From NCBI RefSeq assembly GCF_041381155.1, contig NC_091137.1:23233655-23297654 (forward strand): a stretch of DNA of 64,000 nucleotides, written 5' to 3'. The translations under genes were made by a program, and so were the position numbers. Below the pieces are notes generated by a model that saw nothing but the letters and a program-made list of their open reading frames with translations, did not search any database and was not told the origin of the DNA. The DNA comes from Argopecten irradians (lineage: Eukaryota; Mollusca; Bivalvia; Pectinida; Pectinidae). This document shows, one piece after another, positions 27,201-39,200 of this stretch. How positions within the stretch are numbered: position 1 is the stretch's first letter; every line of letters starts with the position of its first letter.

Positions 27201-30200
27201 TGCGTGCTGGTTATAACAGCAGTAGAATATAGGATGCTGTTCGCCGCGCGAGATAATGACGTGTGTACTCTGTAGCGTGGAGGTGATTACGGCTAGCCAG
27301 GGATATGTCATAACCTGTATTTGTTGCATTAAACCGCCGTTTGTACAATCCTACTAAAAGTTATCTAAATTAAATATTGGACATATTAGTTGACTAGTAT
27401 TTTGTTTTTTATTCTTTGATTGTGTTATAAATGCAAAGGAATAATATGTCTATCTTGGATTAAAGAACCAATGTCTCCACTTAGAACTATATAGATGTGT
27501 TATTAGTTATGTTCTGTATTATACAGCCATTATAACCATCCTACTGTAGTGTTATTTCAAGCATCACTGTTGAAAATGTAGTATAAGACACACAGTAAGA
27601 TATGATCAAAAGTAACATTTGACGACAATATACGATTTTGGCTCCAATACGGAATTAAGCAGGAATAACATATAAGCTGTATCCATATTAGACCCGAGCC
27701 AAAGTCACCTATGTATAAACAAATGCAAACCAAAACCACAGAGAGTTGGTGAAAATGTATATTAAAACACAACATGTACATCTCAATATACAATTATAAT
27801 TCCATTATTTTATTCATCTGATATCCCATTACTTTGTCGATATTTGTTATCTGATTTCACAAGTGTAAGATGGAGAACGTTTTATTGGCTGTGTCAGTGT
27901 GATGAGTTCGTGAAGTGAACATTAGTGAACAATGACGTGACGTCTTGGAGTTAAGAAAGCCTTGATAAAAAGGCAACATATTTGATGTTCGTCGAAATAG
28001 TTTGTTGTAGCTATTGTACAGTAGAGAAATGAATCATTTTTAGGAAACATCTTATAACTTATATTTTAATGGGGCCATTCATTGAAGCTAATTCTGTTAC
28101 ATAACCATGAAGCAAAATATAACATAAATGATTTGTTCTACATTCCTTATGAAACATATAACAAGAAATATTGACATAATCTAGACATTGTTAAGAATTT
28201 TGATTGATAACGTTGAAATTCCAATTCGTTGATCAATACGATTAAGCAGGTATAACATGTAAGCTGTATCCATACCCGAGCCAAAGTCACCTATGTTAAA
28301 CAAATGCAATACATAACCACAGAGGAGTTGGTGAAATTATATTTAAACAAAACATGCACATAATAATGTTAAAACACTACTGTAAAAGCGATTTGAGTAG
28401 TTCTAGACAAAAATTTCTATACTACACTGGCAAGGACCAGGGTTCGGCATACAAGACGTCCAAGCACAATGTGTAATGGCGGACAGCAAGCGAGTTTAAA
28501 CATTTCACATACATTTCACTACAGTGGACTTTTCTGGTATAAGTCAGTAAAACCAACTAATCTAATTTCCATTAGAGCTGGTTTGTTTCCGATATATATA
28601 TGCAAATTTTAATGTACTCTTAGACTGAATTGTTCCTTTAATGTACATATCACTCACTGAGTAAGTAATATGATAAATGTTGAGATATTCTGAAGAAAAA
28701 TGGATCATATGCTATTTACAGTTTAATTCTTAACAAGCAATAATTTAGTTATTTTTGTTTTCAACTATAAGACTTATATTTGAATAATGGCTACAAAATC
28801 CACGTTCAAGCGATAACACATTCCTTAAATGTCTTGCACTTGTCTTGTTGAGATAAAAGAGAAACTAGCATGGATTTAGTATAAATAGCTCTACATATCT
28901 AAATATTTTTGTTTTTGCAAATTAATTTGAATCTACAAGATATACAATTTTGTCCTAATCCTATAGGTCAAAAGGCTTTTTAAATGGATTAAATTGTAAT
29001 GATAATGGCAACTAAAAGCAATCAATTCCATTGTCTTCTTGTTGATATGATAAGAAAGGAAACCCTAAAATGCATCTGCATCTGCACCATCTCACGTCCT
29101 CGACGTCCACACCTGTCAAATTTATGGAGTATTCAACATGGTAAAAACACAAAAGATAGAACAAATGTGAAGTCTATGTATTTTCATTGACGTAGAGTTG
29201 GCAGCTGTTTTATGATGTTATATGATGCGGTAATATATCAGTTGAAAAGAAAATATAACACGTCACCACGTTATCATGAATTTTTCTGGTGGCTGGTAAG
29301 CCCTCTATATTTGACGGACAAGTATGCACTTGACTATATGAAGAAGCTAATGTAAATATAATTTTACTTGAGAGATTCGGAAAGGGATATCAGGCAAGAA
29401 TACTAATCGATTATGCAATTGTTCTACCTTTATATTGTAATAAAAAGTATATATCGTTACTGGTTTAAACACGTACACGTTACAGTTTACTCACAAATTT
29501 ACAGAAAATTCTTTATTACGTTTCTGTTGTCTTTAACATTACATACAGATATATATCTAGGATCTCGAAATTCTCAAACTTACGTTAGGTGAATAATGCA
29601 TTACGTACAACGTGTAAAATATCGTTATAATAGCACATACTAAAACAAATATTGACTAATTACTTTGTCGAGTTCAATCTGCTTACTGAAATTCAGTCGC
29701 ACTGCCAACAATCCAAATGTATCTGCTGGTAACGTTACAGTAGGATGTCGTTATTCCTCTATTAGCTATTTTCATTGACACACACTCGTTTATACCCCGA
29801 CAAAGACAGAATGAATTAAAAAACGAGGGGTGTATATAAGCACAGCACCGAATCTAGGACAGTATACGATATACTGCATGTTATATCAATTATATTTTTA
29901 ATAGTCTACTCACCCTACGCGAAAAATGACCAAACCTCAAAGAAATTGCAACAGAAACAATTTAAGTGTTTTTAGTTAATAATATTATGACATAAATAAC
30001 ATATCAAAAATTATCATATAAGAGAAAATGTGGATTTTTTAAGGTCAAAAGCGAAAAATCCTTGAAAATCAATTTTTGATTTATGGTCAACAAATATAAT
30101 TTATCGTATTTTGCCACAAAGTGCTTGCAAAAACAGTTTGAAAATAATAAAAATTGATTAAAAATTTTGAACGAAAAAAAAAAGTTTCTAAAGGTAGTTT

Positions 30201-33200
30201 AGGATTTTTCCACTTTTGGAAGAATTGTCTTGCACAATTGTATGGCACATTAATTCACAAAACGTTACGCTCAACGTTAATTACGCCAGTGTAATAATTG
30301 AAAAAAAAACTCTGTTTATCTAAATTTTAATCGGGGAACAAATAAATCAATGTAGAAAGAGAAAATCTTAAAAAAAAACCACTATTAATCAACGAAGCAT
30401 AACATTTTGTGTGAGTTGACTTAAAGGCAATGCATATTAGTCGGACGATCTTTTACAGACAGTACACATTATCTGCTGTTTCTCTTCTAGTTGTTTAAGA
30501 ATATATTGTACAATCAAAATATATAATTAAGTTCTTCAGTTCTTCAGATGAATATAAATATAATATTTTGCATGAAGGCTAATGCTCACAACACATATAC
30601 ATATTGTAGACAACCACCCCCCACCAAAAAATAAAATCTAGAAGCTTGTAATTGTGTCTTAAAATGATATCGTACAAAGTAACAACAAGGATTCTAACAC
30701 AAGTGGTCACAACATATAACGCATATTCCCTAGAACTTATACACGATATTTACATTATTCACACGATTTTACAATGCAATGTAACATATTAATATAGAAT
30801 ACAGTATCAGGTTTCTTAACATTTCAATTCTGTTTGAAGACACCAGCTAGTTATTTTGAGTACGCATAAGTAAGTAATTTAATACAAATATGTTGCATGG
30901 ATGTTTTTGGATTTTGGACTGAGGAAGACCCTATAGTGACTGAATATATATTCCATAGAAATGATTTTTGATTTTACTTTGAATTTATTTTGGCCTTTTA
31001 TTTCGGATTATTAATATACTAGCTTTATACCGTTTTTACCTCATTATGTTTTTGTTTGAGTTTATTCTTCGTTTATGCTTTGTTGTATGGCAAACATATA
31101 TCGCAGAAAGTGATTGAAAGAATGTAGTAAAGTTGGTTAACATGATAAACACGGACATAATATCTCATGTCATATTTGAAATTTTATGAATTTATATTGC
31201 AAAACACATTTTTTTTTCAATCATTTCCTCTAAAGCGTATTTTATAACACTTGCAAGTTCTTGTTCATTTAGGCTGAGTGGTTAAGATGTCTTGACATAT
31301 TACCACAAGCCCTCCACCTTGGGGTCGCGAGTTCGAATCCCACATGGGGCAGTTGCCAGGTACTGGCCGCTGGTCGGTGGGTTTCCTCCGCGTACTCCGG
31401 CTTCCCCACCAACAAACCTGGCACGTCCCTACATGATCCTGACTGTTAATAGGACGTTAAACTAACAAATCCTCTTGTACATTTATTTAGTAAGTGTATA
31501 TCGTATTCTGCAGTTGTCTATACACAGAGTTATCGTTCTTTGTTCTCTCTATAATATATATGTGTAAATCAACATATTTCAAATTAAAATTTTAAATATT
31601 TCCCCTTTGTCAATTTTTGCGGATTTTGAATATGTGCTTTATGGTATAAATTGTTTCTGTTGCATTTACTTTGAGGTTAAACGCAGGGTGACTAGACTAT
31701 ATCATCAATAAGGCATATATACATTGTCGCTTTTGTATATCTGATTTTTTATGTGGGGATTTTAAAATAAAGAAAAGAAAAAAAAAGTCCTTGAAATCGT
31801 TTTTGCTTTTGTCAGAAGACTTATTTCACATGATAAATGATTTAACGAGAAGTTTGACCATCAACAAAACACTGGTATGAATAATTGTAGAAATTGATAA
31901 AACCAGTATTTGTTTTAAGTACATGTAGGTACATGTATTATGGATTTATTTACATCTGAATATGGATTTTTTTCTCTCTTTTCATTCTAGATCCAACGTG
32001 TACTCTACGTTTAAAAAGTTCTGCTAATGATATTTTGATGACTGTAGATTAGTTAAGTCAAGTTATTTGATAGATATTGCTTTTGAATTACATTGTATGT
32101 AAAGGTTTTTTGGTCTGGCATTTTATCCTTTTCCCATACCCGGTATTAACCTATTGTAACAGTTTCATCATTGGCCACATTATCTTGATCTGTATTTAGA
32201 TATATATTTGTTTTCTTTCAGATCATAGTAGCATCTTCCGGTTTAAAACAAATGTGCGATATGTCGTCCATGCGTCAAAGTACTCATATAAAGAATAGGG
32301 TTTTTATAACATTATATGTACATTTTCGTTCAAAATATGGTGCTGCATCGTTCTGGACATATTAATTTATTTACAAAAATCTTTCAAATGAAAAACAAAT
32401 AAAAAGGCAGTTTCATTCTGTAGTTAAGTTATCAATTTGCATATAGTGTTTATGAAATACAGATATTTGTAACATGGTGACGTTTTGTATTTTCTTTTCA
32501 ATTCAAATATCACCACATCATAAATCATCATAAACAGCTGAAAAACTCAGTCCAAGTACGTCAATAAATACATAAACATCACGATTATTCAAGTTTTTTG
32601 TTTTTTATCATGTTGAGTACTCGAGAAATTTGACAGGTGTGGACGTCGAGGACGAGAGATGGTGCAGATGCTGCAGGTCGTATCACGATCCCTTTAGTAT
32701 AAAAAGGACAGCCTCACAGAGTAGAAGTACACAACATTGATTGTTGATCCATCATGATGAATGGGCTCGTCTTCGTTTGTACTTTGCTGGTGGCCGGTAA
32801 GTTTCTTTTCATATATATTTATCAATGTAAATGGAAATATTTTCATATGAAAAATGTGATCTGGGCTCAGGTTCAGCAATATTACTAATCTTAAAAAAAG
32901 AATTTGTCTTTTGTGTTTCTACAGACATCACAGAAAGTTATTCATGAATATTTTCTAGATTATAGTTTTCCCTCCTGCTGGACATTTTAGGGTTTCCTTT
33001 CTTATCATATCAGCAAGAAGACAAATTAATTAATGGTTTTAGTTGCCTTAATCATTACATTTTTTATCCATTTAAAATCAATTTTGATCTTAAGCATTGA
33101 TGTCACTATTTTTTAATTTTATCGGAGTATGAAAAAAAATTGTTTGCAAAGTGTGTGAATCCGTGTAGCGGATTCTCACAAAAGTTTGCAAACATTTTTT

Positions 33201-36200
33201 TTTCATACCCCGATAAAATAAAAAAAAATAGTGACATCAATACTTATAATTAATTTTATACTCTATTTGATAAAATGAAGTATGTTTAAATGTAACATTA
33301 TAGTGGTTTTTCAAGGGATTCTTTTTTCCGAATCAATACGCAACGTCAATGTCTCTATTGTGGCGTCACGATAACGTCGGGGTTTCGCGCCATGCAGTGG
33401 TATGCAAAAAAAATATTGGCCAATCAGAAAGCCAGATTTGGTATGAAAACAAAGAAAAGTTAATTATTATAGGATGAGAGACAAAATTGTATATATGGCA
33501 GATTAAAAATAATTTGCAAAAACAAAAATATTTAGTTATGTACAGCTATTTATGCTAAATCCGTGCATTTGTTTCTCTTTTATCTCAACAAGACAAATGG
33601 AAGACATTTAAGGAATGTGTTGCCGCTTGATTGTAGATTTTGTAGCCATTATTCATATCTTAATAGTAATCTAAATACATATTTGAAAAAAAGTCTTTTC
33701 AATAGTCCATTTTCCGTCATGACGGAATCGGACTCTCCGGTTTGGTTTTCACCTTTATAATCGCCAACACCAGACACAAAACACTTCCGGAATTACTTTG
33801 TTTACAAATGGCAGCGAGCAATGACTTAATATATTTAAGCTTTACATCAATGTACCTATCAGTTAGGGATCTCTACGTACAATTTTTAAAAAGTTGAGCT
33901 TATTGAACTGTGTGAGGCAGTGAAATCACCCGATCTATTATAACATTAGATCTAGATTTTACATCTCGATCACCAACATTTATCTTGTATGATATTTTTG
34001 ACTACCGTTTATACACAATCGTCTGATTACTGACAAAATGAGACTCGGAGCATATAGGAGTTGTGAGGTCTGCCGATTATTTGTTGACAGCCGGCATGCT
34101 AAAAGTTTGATCTTCAACATATACTGGCAACATTTGTATAATGTTCCTGGCTAAGGCGATATCAGATCTTCATGAACTGGAAATATTGCCATTTATGGTT
34201 TTCCATAAAGAAATCCACGGGAGAGGTCATGTCAGCCAACTGCATTTTTATTGACAGGTTAGTAAAAATGTAGACCAAAATAAAAAAAATATTTCGATTA
34301 TCTGATAAAAACAATCATGTCGTTTTATAAACAGTAATAAAGTATATGTTTAAGAAATCATTTGCAAAGTCAAAATATATGTTTATTAAATTATCAGCTT
34401 GGAAAAAAGCTCCTCAAACAATAATTTCCTCAGGATGACTTTTGAAACCAGGCTGGAGCCTCTATTGCAGCCCCTTTTGTTGTATAACTTTTCCCAGTTG
34501 GGAGGTGTGGTGGTAAAGTCATATGGAATTAGGTATTGATTGTGCAGACAACAATAGCAAAATAAATCATTGGTATATATTTATTTTTGTGTTAGTTAGA
34601 TGTAATATAAATACACATTTAATCTTAATTTTTTGTCCAAATGATAATAATTATTTACGCTCTGTCGGCGATGAAGCATCTTTAGTAATCAAACTTCATT
34701 TTCACTAGATTTTTTTATATAGGTCATAGGTTGAAAGTACACATACAAATTTACAACAAGTATATAGCTGAAATGGATTAAATTACATTACTACTGTACT
34801 TACTAGTACTATAAATATATCTGTATTTTTCTTGGTTTTTTTTTTCAATATAAGAAAATGCATTACAGATGCATTTGGAACTGAAAAAAAAACATAAACC
34901 TGTAGAAAATGTATGCATAAGGTATGTGCTGAACTTATATTTATCATACTTTACAGGTATTCTAGCTGTATTGAATGATCTGATCATCATGGGGTGAGAA
35001 AGAATACTTTGGACACCTACGATCCATGTCTTGCCTGTGACAGAGAATCTTTGGACATAAAAACTTCACTGCGAAACTGAAACAGGTACAACGGCGGTAT
35101 ATGCAGGATTTTTTTTATGCTAATAAATGCTAAGAAACAAGTTGCTAATTTTTCAATATTTGTTTTACTAAGGTTTGGATTAATCAATCAAACCAAAAGA
35201 TTTGGTAACCTTATATGAAATCTTTTCATTATCAATGGGGAGGAGGGGGGTTGGGTGCAGTGGTCGAGTGGTTTATGTCTCGACATACTACTACAAGCCC
35301 TCTACCTCTGGTTTGCAAGCTAGAATCCCATGTGGAGCAATTGGTAGGAACTGACCACTTATCAGTGGCTTTCCTCCACAAATAAACCTGACATGTCGTT
35401 ACATGACCTTGGTTATTAATAGGGTGTCAAACTAATAAAACCCAACTGTGAAGGAATCACATGATCAAATCTATAAATCTACTAACATGTTGTTTCATGG
35501 AAATTAAAGTGCTCTTATAGATAATTTATATATGTAATGTAAAACTAGCTATTCCTTACTGTATTGCAGTAAGTGTTGTTCCTACAAAAAATGTTTGTAT
35601 GAAAATGTGTTAAGTAGTGAATGTACAGATCTAGAAGGACAGCCTAAAATCAAGTTATTTTATTCATATTTCAGCTGCATCCAGACACTCAGAAAATGGA
35701 TATATTGTATGAGAATATGGATGAATCATTTGAACAGTCACAGAGGAATTAGACCACTTCATGTCTTGCCTATTCAATTGACAATCAGATTAAGAACATG
35801 AGTGATTTTAATTCAACCTTAGAACAATTGATAGAGAATCTTGGAAATTATGCACCAAAAATTGTTGAGGATATCGAGACCAGCCCCTGTGGGAAGTCTG
35901 GAAATTAAGTCTGGAAGATGATGCAATATGGCCGACTGACAGCTTTTAACTTCCACAAGATTTGTGAAGCAATAGATTGTCATCACTGTCCACAATCATT
36001 GCTGGAATCTATCATAGCAAAGTATGAACCAGGTGTCTCTGCATTTCAATGGGAAAGAAGGAAAAAAGTACCTAGTTCTTCAGGACCTGTATATAAAATC
36101 ATGTAGGTCTATTAAAAATAGTGCATATAGAGCAAAAAGGTCTATATCTGATGTGAACTTCCATATATATTGGTTACAGTGTATATGGGATTTCCTCATG

Positions 36201-39200
36201 TAAACAACACAAAAAGAAAGTGATTGAGATAAAATCTCCATACTCATTGAAACGTATGTAATCAAAAGAGGTTTCATTGCATAAAATCGCATTAATAAGT
36301 TAACAATAAATCAATTATTTCTGAGAAATCTGAATATTACCGTCATATGACCATGATATTTATAATACACCCAAACAGGGATATACTCATTGGATTTGAT
36401 AGATCATTACCTTTTTTTAATAGCATTTATTTAAACATTTAGTGTATGCTGTTACAAATAAGCAATAAAGCACACACTTTTTATACAAATAAGTGAATAA
36501 AATGACAAATTTATTACAATTGAGTGATTTTTTATTTTTCCATGAATTGCTTCTCAAGATTGCACAAGACGTATTGCACCGCAAATTCAATTAGTTTGGT
36601 CCAAAACTGGCTTTACTTTAAAGGGTACAGCTCCTTCAAAATGTGAAAGTATTGAGATGTCACATTGTCTTTTCAACATGTACTGGATTCTAGCTTGGGC
36701 AATTTGTCATGTCTAAGTAACAATAGCACTAGAAAGTTATTTATTCAATATAAATTGTAAATGGTACTATTTAAATGACAACCACTAGCTAGAATCACAG
36801 AAGGATAAGGATGTAGACTTGGCATTTTGCTTGATTCTTAAAATATATATACAGTAGTTTGACATGTTATAATATCTAGCACAAATGTATATTTATCACA
36901 TAACTAATCAACTGGCCTGTTTAGCAATGCCATTAATATCACAACACACCTGTAAATTAAAAATACTATTGAGACATCATAGGTACAAATAATGACGTCA
37001 TGATCAAAATATGATGTCACACAAGTGTCTCTGTTGACAAAAATGTCAACTCCAAGCTTGATTCCACCACTCTTGAAATGGAAAGTTGATAAGTTCTATC
37101 TAGATTTCCATAACACAATTGTACTGATCTGATATAGAATTGAATAGAATCTTACACTCATGGCTTGATAATATTAAATTTATTAATCTCCTTAAACGCT
37201 TTGATATGCCACTTTCCACAGTGTTCATAGACACTCAATCATGTCCAGAGAAGGGCATCAAAACTTATTCCGGGACTCAAAAACCTAACATACGAGGAAC
37301 GCTTAGAAAGACTAAATCTTCCAACTTTACAACATCGGAGAACTAGAGGGGACATTATAACTGTTTTTAAAATAGTTAAAAACATATATGATCATAGAGT
37401 CACTGAGAACTTTTTCCAAATGGACAGTACAGGCAAAGAGGTCACTCTGAGAAAATTTTTAAGAAACGTTGCAATTTAGAATTAAGAAAGAATTTCTTCA
37501 GTAACAGAATAGTAGACATATGGAATAATTTGCCGCAACATATTATAGATGCAGATACTGCAGATACAACTTTGAAGTAATGTTACATAAACACTGGAAA
37601 AATATTTGTTTTAAAATCTAATAGTCTATATTGTAGGATCATAGCCATTGATATACTGGAATTTATTTACTTATTTTATGAATGCATATTGTTGATATGG
37701 ATATAGAGGCTTCAAGCCTGCATCCATCAATTGTCCTAATAAATCATAATAAAAAAATGTAAGTCTGATTAAGATCCTCTATCTATCATACATAAAACAT
37801 TGTTATATATGTTATTGAGATATCATAAGGTACTCTAAAAGAGATTAAAATAAATGCTGCAGATATTACGATGCCTTAATTCAATATGAGAGTTACTAAA
37901 CAACTGTCATAGCTACATTTGTACGTGTAAGAGCTTAGGCCTACATGTCCATGCATATGTAGATCTATGGTATAAGTTGATGATGTCTTGTTTAGGTCTC
38001 CGTTTTGCTGCTTTTATTGCAATACATGATGTTCAACATGCAGGTTGGGTATCTGGGTATTTTGTGGTCCTAGTTCTCCTCGCAACATAATGTTTTTTAA
38101 CATATTTGTGTCGCTTTATTTACACTTTACATCGTTCAAACTGCCGATTTGTCGTAGGGAAATTAATCAACGTGACCCTGTGCATTTATTCTTTGCTACT
38201 AAACATGGATTCACTATTGCAGATGCCCCAACAAATGTGTTTTACCCTATTTTTACTTCATTTCAGGCCAGGTTTCGGATTGTCTGCATGTAGTGAAAAC
38301 CTACTTTCGCTTCGCGTATGTCTGGCATATCGCTTATGTCATTGAAGAAAATAGGCGCGCCGCTTAAGACTCGTACAATTGGAAAATCGACTATTGCAAT
38401 TGGTCTATAATTATTTGGGTCATTTATGTCACCTTTACCTTTATATAGGGCATTAACATTAGCTGTCTTAAAGCGAATAGTCGGGCAAGTGACTGTAAAA
38501 TCGGTAAAAATGGTATTAATATATCCGGTATAATTTCTTATGAATTAGAAAAATAAAACTTTCCGTCAAAATCGCTGTACATGCGAAGAAAATAATAATA
38601 TCTATGGGAATCCTAAAAGTCCCTCCCGACCGGCTATGAGTGCAGGTCAATCTTAACGCATGCGCAACATCCACCACTCTCCGTAGTAAACAAAACATGG
38701 CTACCGTAGTTTTGAACCAAAAGGTTTCCGCCAAAACAACCAACTGACTCACCTAAAATGCGAAAGGAAAGGCAATGGAGCAGCGACAATCACAACAACT
38801 GACTCGGTAAACATTACGACGCATGGAGAGTGTTAATACAACTTGTTATAGTGAAGAGAACAGTTCAAACGATCACGCGGCTCCGGACCGCTACTGTACG
38901 TACAGTGCCGTGCCAAAAGTATTCGGTCACAATGGCGGCGTGTTAACGTCGTGTCAATAACATCGCTGAAAATGGCCTTGGCATTCATTGTAAACGTCAC
39001 TGATGATGACGTGCGTCATTTTTAGGTTTGCGTATGACGTCATGTTACGTCACACAATTTTTTTGTTGCCGTCTGCTTTCTGTTTTTTCCCGTGGACGTG
39101 TATTGCCAAGATGGGCCGAAAAGGAAAAGAACTATCAATGGGCGTTAAAAATATGATCGTAGGGATGTTTAGGAGTGGATATTCACGACGAAAGATAGGT

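Larger units (their letters stand above)
32470..33703. repeat. Right arm of large imperfect inverted repeat
   Basis: Inverse counterpart of 28768-29275. It differs by about 300 bp (32690-32995, promoter and exon) and by about 390 bp (33096-33480) that includes a palindromic MITE. The arm ends exactly where the right YqaJ element begins (33704), so this element may have inserted at or truncated the arm. Confidence 0.7.
11857..38392. mobile_element. 26.5-kb composite insertion with matching 12-bp ends
   Basis: This block interrupts the LINE between codons for RPIAI and TSIF. Its left end is AGTCCATTTTCC and its right end is the inverse of AGTCGATTTTCC (11 of 12 match; 14 of 15 if AAT is included). 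The dinucleotide AT flanks both ends (11855-11856 and 38393-38394), and deleting one AT restores the LINE frame. Its first 2.35 kb recurs as a direct repeat at 33704-36003, beginning with the same terminus. It therefore reads as two copies of one element, the left one truncated at 14205, enclosing 19.5 kb of cargo. The superfamily is not assigned. The TA reading of the duplication would break the LINE frame. Confidence 0.65.
33704..38392 (+). mobile_element. Right copy of the YqaJ-bearing DNA element
   Basis: Starts with AGTCCATTTTCC, like the left copy, and ends at the only right terminus found (inverse of AGTCGATTTTCC), giving 4,689 bp. It contains the direct-repeat part (33704-36003), a YqaJ-like nuclease fragment (35918-36106) and a LINE 3' fragment (37240-37765). 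The flank left of 33704 is cargo DNA and does not match the flank right of 38392, which fits outermost ends having been used together. The superfamily is unclear. Confidence 0.6.

Noticed and set aside
31272-31345. tRNA gene
   Set aside because: Head of a SINE with body, tail and target duplication.
32918-32962. Second exon for the signal-peptide exon
   Set aside because: The acceptor is plausible, but it adds only seven codons before a stop; no mature peptide results.
11857-38392. Polinton/Maverick or other virus-like element
   Set aside because: The AG-start termini are suggestive, but there is no protein-primed polymerase, integrase, ATPase or capsid-like gene, and the flanking duplication is 2 bp, not 6.
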